A DNA stretch of 64,000 bases from Angiostrongylus vasorum (lineage: Eukaryota > Nematoda > Chromadorea > Rhabditida > Metastrongylidae). Positions 43,330-55,171 of the stretch are shown in pieces. Below the pieces are notes generated by a model. The model was not told the origin of the DNA. It searched no databases and saw only the letters and a program-made list of their open reading frames with translations. The position numbers and the translations under genes are program-made. The stretch lies in assembly GCA_018806985.1 (NCBI GenBank), contig JADANN010000468.1:5502072-5566071 (forward strand), in the 5' to 3' direction. Each line of letters starts with the position of its first letter. Within the stretch, counting starts at the first letter, position 1.

Positions 43330-46300
43330 CGATGCTGTCACCACACAATTGAAGTCGGCGCACACCAACTGGCTAGCCAGGGTTTCAGCGGCCAGGTGAA
43401 CATCTACACTCTCACGGATTATTAACAACTTACAGCCTGTTCCACGGAGGTCCCTCACATGAAGGATATCGAGCCGGTTAGTCGCCAGTACGCGGCGCCT
43501 CCACTGGTGTCGGATAGGAGATTAATAGCGGACTAAAAGCGACCTTTGCTTCCCTGAGACGCAGGTGGATCCACGGTATGGACTCCCTGTTTCTGCTGCG
43601 CCGATTTAGCACATACTTTCTGTATTTACGAGCAGTATTCGTGCACGCGTGTGTGGGTGCGACCCCGCTTATGTGGATTGTATTCTACCAGTCAGTACGG
43701 CCAAAAGCCTGCAATCAAGTGACAGGGAAGTATTTGGGAGGCGGTTAGGAGTCGCCTCCAACTAATAAGCTCCATGTCCACTCTCGGAGAGCCTCGCAAG
43801 CTACCCGTGAGTATACCCAGCGTTCACGATCAGAGCCCAGCAAGCTACACGTAGGTATCGAAATGCTAAACGCAGAAGAAGAAACGGGCCTCGTTCCCCC
43901 TGACCCCCGGAAGGACCCCCCAATTCGGCAGCGTTGGGTAGGACGAGTATGGAGAGGCTGCTAAAATCTCAGGGCCAATGGAAGCTGCCTGGATCGCGAA
44001 TGACTAAGGTGACAATCTGTACCTACAATGCACGTACACTTGCATGCGAATCCTCGATAGAAGACTTGATCATGCAAGGGAGAAGGATAAAGTACGACGT
44101 CATCGGCCTGGCCGAGACGAGAAGACGCAAGCCTTTCAACGCCGTCTATGACATCGGAGAAGAACTGTTCCTCGGAACATGCGACAGTAGAGGGGTTGGC
44201 GGCGTCGGCGTTCTCATCAACACGAGTTTGTTCATGAACATTGATTCATTCGAACAACTTACAACCCCAATCGGACGTTTACGATTAAAAAGATGTGGAT
44301 CAATTCCGGCTTTGACACTCTTCGTCGTTTACACGCCGAGTTCAAACTGTGACGAAGAAGAAGTCGAAACGTTCTAAATGGACTTGGAGAAGTTCTAGAG
44401 AGAAAACCATACATTCTTCAAAGTCATCATTGGAGATTTAAACGCCAAGATTGGACCAAGAAGAACGTCTGAAGAACGTTACATTGGAATCAACGCATTA
44501 GAATGGAACAAACAGGATGAGCGGCCAGCTCTCGGAGTTTATCATAGCGACCAAGACCATCCATGGTAACTCACAACTCCAGAAGCTTCACCTTCAACGC
44601 CGGACGTGGGAGTCTCCCAGTGGAGAGTATCACAACGAAATAGACCACATCATAGTAAACCGAAGGTTTTGCACGTTGCTGTTGTCCCAAAATTCTACAC
44701 GGGATCAGACCACCTTCTCCTTCGTGTAAGATTCCATTTCTCGCAGAAAGGAAAAACAGCCGCTAAACTCAAAAACGAAGTCAAAAACCAGCATAAACTA
44801 GGACTTATTCAAATCACTAGTCGCCTGTTGGGAAGATGCCGTGGGCGATGACATCGACGAGGAATAAGATCAGCTCATTCAACATCTTCACGTTAGTGCT
44901 TTAAAAAACTGAGAGTTTGAAAGTCACCAAGAGACGTCGGTCTCCAGAATCACTCGAGCTGATAGGCCAGCGTGGAGTCGCAGAGCTGCAGGCAAGCGCA
45001 ATATAACGTCCGAACTTGCAAAACAATGCACACAGGCGATAAAAGAAGATCTTAAAGAGAGAAGAGCAACAGTAATAGTCGAAGATACAGAGGCTGGGAA
45101 AAGCATTCGCAGAGCCTGCCGAAGCTTCGCCAATTACAAGAACAAAATGATTGCACTCCGGCGTCCAGACGAAACAGTTAAAGCGTCCAGAAAGGCAATG
45201 GGGAAAATCATTCACGAATACTACTCAAATCTCTTCACTAGCCGCGTCCACCTTCCATCATTTGAAATAAAGGATGATAGATACGTTGTACTATCGGTTC
45301 TCCCTTCCGAAGTCCAACATGCCATTTCGTCGGTGAAAAATCGAACAGCTCCAGGTCCGAACAGGATAAGATCTGAACACCTGAAGAAGCTTCCGCCAGT
45401 CCTCATTAACACACTGGCTCGGCTCTTCCCACATTACCTGTCTAAATTCAAGGTCCCTACTCAGTGGAAGAGCAGCAAGACCATGCATACTATTGTTCAT
45501 CGTTCAAGAAGGGTGACCTCCACGATATCGGCAACGATCGCCCAATCTGCTTGGCGTCTCTCGTCTACAAACTTTTCACTTGAGTCATCCTAAACAGGAA
45601 TGACGGAACACTGGACGAAGGACAGCCATGTGAGCAAGCAGGGTTTCGAAAAGGATTTAGTACGATGGACCACATCCACACGGTAACAAGGCTCATTGAA
45701 GTATCGCGAGAGTACAAAGACCGCTCTGTCTCACCTTCATCGATTTACAAAAGGCCTTTGATTCAGTCGTGATAGATGCAGTCTTGGAAGCCCTGGATAG
45801 TCAAGGAGTCCCTATTCAGTACATAAAGATTCTTCGTGGGCTGTGCAAAAAATTTCACAACCAAGGTATCACCATTCCACGACGATATTATCATTGACGT
45901 CAAAAAGAGGAGTTAGGCAAGGCGATACTATCTCGCCAAAATTATTCACCGCTACCCTCGAGAACGTCATGCGAACATTGGAATGGGACAACATGGGAGA
46001 AAATCGATGGGTGGCAATTACATCATCTTCGGTTTGCTGATGACATCGTCCTTGTAACAACAAACACTAGCCAGGCAGAACGAATGCTTGCCGACTTTAA
46101 TAAAGCCTTTGGAAAGGTTGGTTTTCGACTTAATCCCACAAACATGATGTTCATGAGGAACGGATTGGTTTCGTATGCCCCCAATCGCGCTCAACGTAAC
46201 GAATATCTCCGAATGCTCCAGTTATATCTATCTAAGTCGGAAAATCAATATGATGAATGACTTAGCTCTAGAGTTGAGCAGAACGGAACGAGCGATTTGA

Positions 46301-46835
46301 GGAGCTTTCAAGAGCATCGGGGATGTAGTGAGGACAACAAGGAGCACCCGACTCCGAGCTCACCTTTTCGACTTAAGGATACTTCCTGCGTTAACGCATG
46401 CCCTGATCAGAAACCTGGTCGTTTCTTAAACAGGATGAAAAAATCATTCAGCGTTATTGAATGCGCAGTCGAAAGGGCGGTGCTAGGAGTATCCCGTATC
46501 ACGCAAGTAAGGGAAGTGATCCGAAGCGACCAAACAGTCCAAGATAAGGTGGGTCGCACACGTAATGCGTGTTGATTACAACCGATGGACAAGAGATGTC
46601 AGTGACTGGGTTCTTCGGGATGTCAAACATACCGCCGGAAGACTACAAACCCGATGGTCAGAGTTTTTCACGGAAAGCCTAGAAGAAAATTATGATGCTC
46701 GACGAGTCCCTCCATCAAGCAGAATCTACTAGGCTACTCTTGCACATGATAGCAAAAAAGTGGAAGATTTACTGGCGCCCGCTCGAGTCACTCGACGATC
46801 AACGAGACTACAGATGATACAGGTGATGCAGCTTG
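43330..46835 (+). mobile_element. RTE-type non-LTR retrotransposon, near full length, dead
   Basis: The element runs from a GC-rich 5' region (boundary uncertain, about 43330) to 'gatacaggtgatgcagc'. Endonuclease motifs: [10 protein letters not shown] (about 44010), [13 protein letters not shown] with the catalytic Glu (about 44098-44136), [11 protein letters not shown] (about 44424). RT motifs: APGPNRIRSEHLKKL (about 45348), AGFRKGFST (about 45640), DLQKAFDSV (about 45740), GVRQGDTISPKLFTATLE (about 45905), the FADD box (about 46030). The C-terminal region holds DYNRWTRDVSDWVLRDVKH (about 46574). At least five frameshifts or stops break it (for example after 44377 and 44851), so it is not autonomous. 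It is the best reference here for the family. Confidence 0.9.
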
Positions 46836-46855
46836 TTTTCAGCACTTCCTTATCT

Positions 46856-47100
46856 ACTTACTTGGTACTTGAACGACCCGTCCTCAGGGTTGTGTGGGCC
46901 CAGCATAATGTCCATTTTTCAGAGAATTGTTTGTTAAGCCACTGTGGTTCCCCGGCATCCCAAGGTCAGCTTGGTCAAAGTCTATCCGTGGTCTTCACCA
47001 CCACGGCCAGTCGCAGCCCTTGTGAATCAGAGGAAGATTTACCATCATGCGACTTTAATACCAGGATGGTGGTGGATCCTGGTATTGATTTTCAACAGAT
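46856..47100 (-). mobile_element. SINE-A, truncated
   Basis: Antisense: 'tacttggtacttgaacgacc' to 'ggatcctggtattgat'. It lies 20 bases beyond the RTE 3' end. Confidence 0.85.
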
Positions 47101-47639
47101 GTTGAAAAAATCAGTGATACACCTGGTCAGGATTTTTAGACGCCAAGTGAGCATTACACTTTTCTCTCTCAAACGGATTATCGAACTCCAGGGTTAGCTA
47201 AATCATCAAGGTGAATCACAACCTTCTAGTTAAGGATAATGGAAAGTCAACATCATAAGACGCTTTGGTAAGCAACATGTACAGAAGAATTAATAGTCAG
47301 CTGTTTGGGCTATTGAATCAATAAGTGAAAGGAAGAGAAACGAAGCAACAAAGAAATGAAGAAATGATCGGAAGGGGTTATGAGCGAAACAGTGAGTCAA
47401 TTGAAGAAAAGTAATGTTGAAATAAGAACTTTACATTTAACTAAGTACTGAAAAAAGGCAAGAAAAAATTGAAAGATAAAAGGATTAGAGAGAAAGAAGT
47501 AATAAGTGAAGAAGAAAAAAAGGCAGCAAAAAAATAAATAAAGGATAGGCGGTGAATACTGCCTATCGATATGAGACTATTCTCTACGATACAAATACAA
47601 TGAGATGTTTGCTCAATTGAAGAACTGCGCATCAAAAAG
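47101..47639. other. No gene seen
   Basis: A-rich with an internal polypurine stretch (47320-47545). The Phe/Ser-rich minus-strand frame is the antisense of that stretch. Confidence 0.5.
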
Positions 47640-48212
47640 AACACTATTGTATTCCGCTTTCGGAGGACCACCTTTGAAAGAGAACAATAGGTTGCGAGGA
47701 AAGAGAAATCTGCCGAAACGTTAGCTTTCCCGAAATAAGCATTGCGATATCAACAGCTTGTCTGCTCAGCAAGAAAACAGTGGAGACAAAGATTCCGGGT
47801 TCGATGCATCCGATTTCTTGTAAAGCGTGAGGGGACGAATATGTTGGCGAAACGGGTCCAACACTCTGCTCCGGTACAAAACAACAATTTGTTAGAAAAC
47901 ATAAAGTCAAAAAAAAACGCTGTACTAGGTATGTAAAGGGCACAAAGACGTAAAGGAGAAGATTTCAAAGTAAGTGCCGTCATCGCGCAAAATCCTTTAG
48001 GCATTTTGGATAACTTCCAAAAATCCAAAAATAGATTTCACGGAGAAAATCCTTGTGACCAGGCGTGACGTCGCCCCATACCTCAGGCTAATTCTGCGAC
48101 CTAAGGCAGGCAAATTCCTCATCAGTGTGGGACTCTGTGCGGCTGGTCTCCATTAATAGCTGGAAAAGGATCAAAACGGTAAGTCGCTATTTTCTTTATT
48201 GACGCACAAGAG
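47640..48212 (+). mobile_element. Penelope-like element: 3'-tail unit then GIY-YIG part
   Basis: 47695-47765 is a hammerhead-core/tail unit ('gccgaaacgttagctttccc' and 'gcttgtctgctcagcaag'), directly followed by GIY-YIG sequence: 'gatttcttgtaaagcgtgag' encodes ISCKA, then GDEYVGETG with frame breaks. Then comes the downstream region to about 48180. A terminal unit placed upstream of the coding part is the arrangement expected of a Penelope pseudo-LTR. Confidence 0.75.
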
Positions 48213-49170
48213 GTTGTTACAATGTATTATTTATTGACAAAAGCCAATGTTTCGGAAGGTTTTGCATTCCTCAGAGCCTGGAAAGGTCAAGATGACTGCA
48301 ATCTACTCGGCCAACCACCCCATAACATAAACAGAAAAAACAGGAAGCCAAGATTTTAGTCACATTAAAAAATAAATTAGCTTCTTCGCTAGTTCAATGA
48401 CTCTTCCACTGAGTATGTCACGTAGAGACCAGTCACACAGAGTCCTCATGGATAGGTAATGCGCCTCTCTCATGTGAAAATATTGGTGTGTGAAATCTTA
48501 AATGCTGTGTGAAATCACGTGTGATTACGAGGCATTCCGTCCTGAAGGTCAATTTTCGATTCTTGGTATTTATCCAGAATGATTCGAGATTTGCGCGCTG
48601 GTGTTTCGGATTCCTGTGCGAGGAAAGTGACTTCTGCTTCACAGTATCCTCTGTTATGTCTATGTGTCCTTTGCGCGCCTAGTGAAGTATTTGATTTAAC
48701 TTTAAGTGTACCGGCTAGATGTTTTTTTACACAGACGCAGAGTGGTCTACCCGTTTCGCCAACGTATTCGTCCCCTCACGCTTTACAAGTGATGAGATAA
48801 ACTGGACCCAAACTCATGCAATCGCCTCTCTATCGTTAGGGTATATTATGCACTTTCCGTTGTACATAGACGGTCATGCAGGCGGTTGCCAACTAGCTGG
48901 CGTCTTAGAGTGTTCAGTGGCATTTTAATGGCAGCATAAACGGACCTTATTATCGCCAGAGTTGTAATTTGGTGAGCTTGGGTTTTGCTGTACCCCTCTC
49001 GCGAGGAGTTACAGTTTCGTAGCCATTAGAAATGGTTATTTGCCGTGCCAGTTTTCGGGATTCCTCCTTCTGATCTCTTCCTGTACACACGCTGGTGGCT
49101 GTTCTAAACAGGTTTCTTACAAGCGCCTCTTTTTGTGTGTGAGGGATGAAAGGGCAGATAATGAACCAGT
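48213..49170 (-). mobile_element. Penelope-like element, antisense, 3' half
   Basis: The minus strand reads, from 49170 down, a decayed C-terminal RT/linker region with conserved Cys, then the GIY-YIG core (YLITCKA.GDEYVGETGRP, about 48795-48736), then the EAEVTFLAQESETPARKSR region and the tail at 48214-48280. Its 3' end meets the 3' end of the previous element at about 48212, so the two are tail to tail. Confidence 0.8.
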
Positions 49171-49249
49171 ATGTTTAACCTCAACCTCAATCTTTCTTTA
49201 GACAGCAAGAACCTAATAATAAAGACGGCGTTAAGTTTTGGACGTTTAC

Positions 49250-49540
49250 GGACGAAACTTTCAAAGTCCTTAATCACAGTCCTTACCTCAGATACGTGAC
49301 ATATTTAGTGGAAGACTCATAGAAAGCGGTAAGTGTGCTAAGAAGCTATTCCGTGCGCAATGTGAACGAAACCATGGTTTAGCATGCATTTTCTCTATTT
49401 GGTTATGAGGTGTTTGGCTGGGTAGATTGCGGTCAATTTGACCTTTCCAGGCTCTGAAGAAGGCGAAATCCTCCGAAACGTCAGCTTCATCGCAATAAAA
49501 AAGTAAAATAACACTTCGTGTTTGCTCAACAGAAATATAA
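49250..49540 (+). mobile_element. Penelope 3' end with hammerhead-like core
   Basis: Nearly identical to 21690-21950 ('catagaaagcggtaagtgtg', 'gcggtcaatttgacctttccagg'). The core CTGAAGAAGGCG...CCGAAACGTCAGC is at 49454-49485 and the tail 'aacacttcgtgtttgctcaac' ends at 49532. Confidence 0.85.
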
Positions 49541-49584
49541 AGAAATACTTTTTTCGAATCAGCTGAGACAGAAACAGTCATTGA

Positions 49585-50935
49585 ATCGTGGACATCTACA
49601 TGTCCCTACTCAGCAAACGAAGACTCTTCATGACTTTTATAGAGCAACTTCACAATAAAGATCTCTCCACCTATGACGATATTAATATCGGCATAAAAGG
49701 AATTTTTACGCAGGCCAATATCACCTCACCGAAAGTATTTACAGACACTCTCGAGAACACTGTGCAAAGACTGTGATAGGATAACATGGGAATAAAAATC
49801 AATGCTTGACAATTACATCATCTTCGAATAGCTGGTGACTTTGAAATTGCTTTTATAAGACCAAGCATTTTTTTTTCTGCACGATCTGTCTCTCATATCT
49901 ACTGTGCGGATCACATCAATTCTCGAATTCGATTCGCTTCCTCGCATTTACCATCCACGAAAGTCTTCCAACTTCTTACGTGTGGCTTCAGCTGCTGTTT
50001 GAGAATTTTCCTTTTGCCATGAATGTCGTTGAATGCTTATCGAGTCGGTTTTCTCTTAATTCCTGAAATGCCGGGTATAAGCGTTACCATTTGGATTGCA
50101 GGAAATAAACTTTTCCCAGACAAATCGGTTACCAATTTCTCGATCCCGGACGGTTGAGAGCTCAGAGCGGGATCGAACCAGTACCGTGCCCGCGTTAATC
50201 GACATCACTACCAATGTGCTGCCTACCAAGTGTTAAACAAATGCTGGTTGACTTTGATAGCGCGAAGGGAAAGATGGGTCCTCGACTAAATCTTGCAAAA
50301 AGGATGTGCATGAGGAACAAATTGGTTTCGTATGCCCCATTCACGCTCAACGCAGCGATTGTCTCCGAAAGCTCCAGCTACGTCTGTCCATATCGCGAAG
50401 TCAACATGATAGCTAAAAGCTCCAGAATAGGGCGGGAGGGAGCGAATGGCTTGGAGAACTTTCAAGAGCATCCACGATGTAGCGTTAGAGAACAAAGAAC
50501 ACCTGGCCCGCTGCCTACCTTCTCGATCTCACGATTCTTCCTCCCCGTCACTTCATGAGCAGGATGAAAGATCACTCATCGTTTTCAGAAGCGCAGTCGA
50601 GAGGGTGCCCTTGGGAATATTCTGTATCACGAAACAGTGGTCGAGAATCAAAGACGCTGTTGCATACGCAAATAGTCGAGGATAAGCTGAGCCATACACG
50701 TAGCGCCCAAAAACGAACAACTCATATAGCGAGACGTTATCAATCGGATTTCTCGGGATGTCAAAAACACAGTGGAAAGAACAACCTGACCTGATCGTCA
50801 AAGTTTTTCATGAAGTTTCTAGAAGAAACATACGAAGCTCGGTGAGTTTATTAAGCGAGCAGAACCCACTGGGAAAGATTTGCCGGTGCCCGCTCGAGTT
50901 ACTCGATGAACAACGAGCCGACAGCTGAGGCCATC
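49585..50935 (+). mobile_element. RTE-type 3' half split by a nested SINE
   Basis: 49585-49859 matches the RT region of 43330-46835 (AN.TSPKVFTDTLEN, about 49711-49755). 50228-50935 continues from 'caaatgctggttgactttgatagcg' to 'gagttactcgatgaacaacgag'. The gap is exactly the SINE at 49866-50227. Stops and shifts are frequent. Confidence 0.85.
49866..50227 (-). mobile_element. SINE-D inserted in the RTE, flanked by ACCAAG
   Basis: Full SINE-D with long T-run, tail and tRNA-like head (antisense A box 'accaatgtgctgcctacc', B box 'cgggatcgaaccagtacc'). ACCAAG occurs at 49860-49865 and 50225-50230 at the two edges, a likely short target-site duplication. The SINE is younger than the RTE copy. 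Confidence 0.85.
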
Positions 50936-51039
50936 CCTCGATTTCGACTTGAATCACTAGATCATCTACTACTGACTAGCTGCTGTGCTACCGCTGCTTT
51001 TTCCTTAATCCGTACGTTACATATAATGAGAGACATGCT

Positions 51040-51110
51040 GCTTAGTGGCTTAGTGGGTAGCTTTACAGTGAACACGTGGTTGTTGGTTCGAAACCGTTAC
51101 TGTGGAGAAT
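51040..51110 (+). mobile_element. tRNA-like element with perfect B box
   Basis: 'tagtggcttagtgggtagc' (A box) and 'gttggttcgaaaccgtt' (B box GGTTCGAAACC). The acceptor stem does not pair, so this is a SINE head and not a tRNA gene. Confidence 0.5.
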
Positions 51111-51293
51111 CATTACTAGGTCGTACCGTAATATGTAGTATTTGCAAAGGGAGCCTTGAAGAGAATCTATTATGACGGACAATTTTTGTGGTGTTGATGA
51201 GACAACAATTCCATCGATATCGTTATCATCTGCAAAAAACTTATGAGGGCACAGAAGAAGGCCAGGAAGTCAGTCAATTCCAAATAATCAACA

Positions 51294-51299
51294 TTTATT
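51294..51299 (-). terminator. Possible polyadenylation signal of gene Q
   Basis: AATAAA on the minus strand, 289 bases after the gene Q stop codon; the first clear one downstream. Confidence 0.4.
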
Positions 51300-51587
51300 T
51301 CGTTACTGCAAAGATAAACGATAGATAAGTTGTTATTACTTTTCCATGCACTTAAACACTCGTACATTTCATGTAGGTCTACAAAAACCAGTAAGCAAAA
51401 TAGAACAATGGGAAATAAAAATTCTTGGTGAAGATACAAAAATCAATCGATATACATGCTAAGGCTGACGTCAAACCAAGCATCTAACACATAAAATACA
51501 AGATCATACAATGCTAAAGCGGTTAAAAAAAAGTAAACAATGAAGAAGACTGAATCAATGGATCGAACAGAAACTGCCTCCAAGGTC

Positions 51588-52339
51588 TCATGAAAACCAT
51601 GAAGTCATATTGTTGTCACCACCACCACCGAGACGACGTCTTCCGTTGTTACGACGTCCACTCATTGACACCGTTGTGGTGGGATTCTATCGGATTCATC
51701 ATTAGCAATCATTGTGTATTATGTAATAATAATACGATATAATAATGCAAAATGTACTATATAACATAGTCGCTTACTGCACTGTAGTAGGGAAATGTAA
51801 AATCTGCAAGATTCGGTACCATGATTGAGTTTGAACCGGAATCTGAAGCGCAACTCGTAGAAGAAGTTCTTTTGCAAATTTTCACTTTCATCTATTCAAT
51901 ATGTTTTTTGTAAGGACTCGATTTTCATCAAATGCTGATCGATATACATTGAGACAAAACCGCACGTGTTAGAAGTATTTGTAAGCAAAGCAAAAAAATT
52001 CTTTGAAGAAATACAATCTTTGGCAATCATATTCACAAGCCAACAAATTCCTCATAACTAGCAGAATTTCTTTTCCAGTAGATTCTTAACCTATTCAGCA
52101 GATTTTGCAAAGAAGGAGCGTCATTAAGAATTTTCACAAGTTTTGTATTTCAAATCAATAACTGCCGATGGATTCGAAAGATTAGAATATCAAACAAAAA
52201 AGAGAGAAAGGGAAAAGAAATAAGAGACTAGACTAGTGAAATAACGGACTTATATTCATTCGAGGCTGCGCAGAGTTCTGAGAATGAATATGTTGAGGTG
52301 CAGTCAGTGCTCGTTGCAGACGGCTAAGAGTGTGGTCAA
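51588..52339 (-). CDS. Gene Q, three 3' exons (52250-52339, 51778-51842, 51588-51686)
   Basis: 52250-52339 follows CATGATTTCAG and reads DHTLSRLQRALTAPQHIHSQ and onward; its donor (ATAA|GTCCG) is weak. 51778-51842 follows TTGCGCTTCAG and reads SGSNSIMVPNLADFTFPYYS; the donor GCA|GTAAGC is strong. 51588-51686 reads NPTTTVSMSGRRNNGRRRLG, then GGGDNNMTSWFS and a stop at 51588-51590. Phases (2, 1, 0) agree across the junctions. The C-terminus is an Arg/Gly-rich tail of the kind often seen in RNA-binding proteins; that function is inference only. No domain recognised. Confidence 0.6.
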
Positions 52340-52383
52340 CTGAAATCATGCCACATAATGAAAAATCCTAGCTGTCACAAAAA

Positions 52384-52640
52384 TTGTTAGTGTTTTTTTA
52401 TGCTGTTATTGTGGTTTTCGTCATCGGTACCGTTGTTATTGTTGTTGTTGCTATTGTTTTTACTGTTGTTGTTGTTGTTGCTGTTGTTATTGTTGTTACC
52501 TTACCATTGCTTTTGTTGCTGTTGTCGTTTCTGTCGTTGTTCTTGTTGTTGTCGCTGCTGTTGTTACTGCTTATTGTTGTGGTTTTTGCTGTCCTTTTCG
52601 TTGTTTGTTTGCTACTGCTCTTCTTGTCGTTGTAAAGAAA
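52384..52640. repeat. (GTT)n-rich interrupted microsatellite
   Basis: GTT, GCT and ATT triplets within an intron of gene Q. The Val/Leu-rich open frames on the plus strand are artefacts. Confidence 0.9.
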
Positions 52641-52660
52641 TGCGAAAAAGGTTTACTCAC

Positions 52661-52889
52661 ACATAGAAATATTTCGAATTATATTCGCAAGTGCACCACG
52701 TTGTTCACCCGTCAACGTCTTTAACGTTTCAAAGTCGTTCATCTGGAATTCTTCTTTTTGTGACGTTCAAAGAAAGTGCGAATAACATTCCGGTTTTGAT
52801 GAATTAATTACTGACTTGTCGTTCGCCAACATATCGACGACAAGATGAGCCATATATGATTCACATGCATTTATTATACTGGTGAATTT
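52661..52889 (-). CDS. Gene Q, two exons (52812-52889, 52661-52742)
   Basis: 52812-52889 follows CAAAAGTTTAG and reads KFTSIINACESYMAHLVVDM and onward (26 codons), leaving at TCA|GTAATT. After a 69-base intron, 52661-52742 follows GAAGAATTCCAG and reads MNDFETLKTLTGEQRGALAN and onward, leaving at ATGT|GTGAGT, a consensus donor. Phases 0, 0, 1 fit both neighbours. The sequence is helix-rich. Confidence 0.65.
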
Positions 52890-52949
52890 CTAAACTTTTG
52901 CATTTACATACAAACACTCCCATATAATCATTGTCTATCTTGATTGCTT

Positions 52950-53235
52950 GGGCGCGTGTGGCGCAGTGGTCGGAGGCGCCCCGCTACACACACGTGGAGT
53001 CGATCCCCGCGCCCATGGCCCACCAAGCCCTCCATCCCTCCGGGGTCGGCAAATTGGTACCAGACTTGTCTGGGAGGATAGCAACACCGGCTCAATACAT
53101 CGGTAGGCCACCGCGAGTCATTGTAAACGGCAGATATGCATTCAATCACCTCCAAACGATGCTTAATGAAGTCGAATGCAAGGCGCATCCCTCAGCGATT
53201 GATCAACGCCGGAAGCTTTATCTTTATTTTTTCTA
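52950..53235 (+). mobile_element. SINE-B, full length, intact tRNA-like head
   Basis: The head GGGCGCG (52950-52956) can pair with CGCGCCC near 53017-53023 as an acceptor stem. The A box is 'tggcgcagtggtcgg' and the B box 'gagtcgatccc'. The tail is 'ttgatcaacgccggaagctt' then T-rich. It is antisense to gene Q in the intron between 53524 and 52889. The best consensus copy here. Confidence 0.9.
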
Positions 53236-53523
53236 TTTCGATTGCTGTATATTATTGTTATTACTTAACTGTGACCAGATGTTGTCAACTGGTATGTGAA
53301 AAAATAAAATTTGGAAGCAACTCAAAGGGAAAGGAAACTGAAAATGTCGCTGTTGCTTTTACAGTGTAGATTAAAGAGTTGATAGAGCCGCGCTAATCAG
53401 TCTTCTTTTAGAGATGCGTCGAAAAAGATTTGTCCATGATTCACAAGGACTAAAGGAATCTGTGATTTCGTTCGTAGTCGTCGAACAGTTCTCGTGACGT
53501 ACCATGGTGTCTGGGTACCTTAC

Positions 53524-53651
53524 TGAGGACGACCCATGCAGTGACGGTCGTGAAGTGGTGCTACTTGAGCAGTACATGTCAACTGCTGTGTCCCCAGCTT
53601 CTAACGTTTGTGGACGAACACTGCTCATGTTATCTCCACGTATCGTATGTC
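53524..53651 (-). CDS. Gene Q, exon
   Basis: It follows GAAAAGTTCAG, enters in phase 1 and reads HTIRGDNMSSVRPQTLEAGD and onward (42 codons, Ser/Thr-rich end). It leaves at TCA|GTAAGG in phase 0. Reading on past the donor stays open for 53 more codons, so intron retention or an alternative 3' end is possible. Confidence 0.6.
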
Positions 53652-54104
53652 CTGAACTTTTCATTAATCAATAAGCATGAAAAAAAGCACGTTAAAAATG
53701 TTTGTAATTCTGCGCATGAATAGAATCAACAACCTTAGTCAACCAGACGACGTCTTCAGCACCGTGCAATGGGCGTTGGCTTATTTCACAAACGTGTCAG
53801 ACACTTTTATGATTTCAGCAAAGCAAACAAGAAAAAAAGTCGAAATATGAGACTTCCACTGAAGGGCAGTCAACTCGACTCTCAAGTCGACGGTTCCTTA
53901 CGCATCCATCTGCCACCTGGGAACACCTGCGGTTCCTTCAATAACCGACTAACCCGAAAGGGCACAAGTAAATTTTATTTGTCCCTGCCGTGTACCGAAG
54001 TCCTATTGAGCAAAAAAAAAGTGAAGCGTATTGATATGAGCCACGTGAATCTTGTCGAATTCTGTCTTAGGACAGAAGTTGACTATAACGAGGAAGACTT
54101 CCAC

Positions 54105-54612
54105 CCAACGGTTTACCGCCTCATCGTGGTTGGGAGGTGTTTCGGGGTGTCGGACCGCGATGTACAGCGGGGGGATTCGTCTCCCCGGCAGGGTCTCCCA
54201 AGCTAAGAAGGAGTCCGGCGTTTCCATCAGGAAGCCTAGCTAAGAGTAAGCCAATACCAGGATACGCCACCGTCCTGGTATCAAAGTCGCATGGTGGCAA
54301 ATCTCCCTCTGATCCACAAGGGCTGCGACTGCCTATCGTGGTGACGACCTGGGGCAGACTTTGGCCAGGCTGTCCTTGGGATTCCAGGGAACCACAATGG
54401 CTTAACCAGCAAATCTCCGATAAATGGTGATTATGCTGAGGCCCACACAACCAGTGAGGGCGGGCCGTTCAAGTGTCAAGTGTCAAGTGTGAAGAAGATT
54501 CTTAGGTGGAATTTCGGATGAAAACGCTAAACTTCTTCTCAGATTGGGTAACCTTGCTGAGGACGTGAACTCGATATTACAAAACGCAGTTCGATGCACG
54601 GCACCGATAGGC
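54105..54612. mobile_element. Inverted SINE-A pair
   Basis: 54105-54490 is a full sense copy with tail 'gttcaagtgtcaagtgtcaag' (7-base unit). 54505-54612 is an antisense fragment ('gatgaaaacgctaaacttcttctcag'). They lie in the intron of gene Q between 55172 and 53651. Confidence 0.8.
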
Positions 54613-55171
54613 TCTTTGGAAATAATTTGTATCCGACAACAGCAATACAGCTTTCTTTACGACGAATGGACTCTTTTCGTCACCAAAACTAGAAATTATT
54701 TAAGAAAAGTGGACGACATTGATATATTTGTCATGTTAGTAGAACAGTTAGTCATTTCTGTAATTGCAACTGCCCCAAAAATCCTTACACTTTTACAGAA
54801 ATCTTCGTAGCGTCGATACAAACAGCAAATGTGTAGGTACCAACATCGGGTGATAACAACCCCAAAGCACTCTATCCCATGATCAAAGTCGTCGAAACCG
54901 CCAAAAAACCTACCAAGCAGTAGTTTACGACAATCCAAAAACATCTTCGCTTTTTAGAGAAATCACTGATACAGCAATCGAAATTGTCAAATTACAGTTG
55001 CCTATAATAGTGACGTTGACACCAAAAGCACTTATCTCTTCCCTCTGCCCACTAAGAGAATTGATAAAGCAAAGTGGATGATCTCAGTGAAGATCGAAAT
55101 GAAGTCTTCGTTAGGCGACCCTTCTATCAATGATTTCATCAGATGCTTAGAATCAGAAGCCGGCAACGTAC
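54613..55171. other. Intronic; no exon preferred
   Basis: Open frames exist on both strands (for example plus 54613-54810). The minus-strand frame continuing from exon 55172-55340 stays open to a stop at 55032-55034 (ASTLPASDSKHLMKSLIEGS), an alternative end of gene Q. Confidence 0.35.

Noticed and set aside
52384..52666. Val/Leu-rich membrane-like frames
   Set aside because: Driven by (GTT)n triplets inside a gene Q intron.
52950..53023. A tRNA gene
   Set aside because: The A and B boxes and an acceptor-like stem are there, but no anticodon arm folds, and the segment heads a 280-bp repeat present many times.
52928..53299. 122-codon frame starting at 52931 and its antisense
   Set aside because: Inside a full-length SINE-B, with matching frames in the other SINE-B copies.
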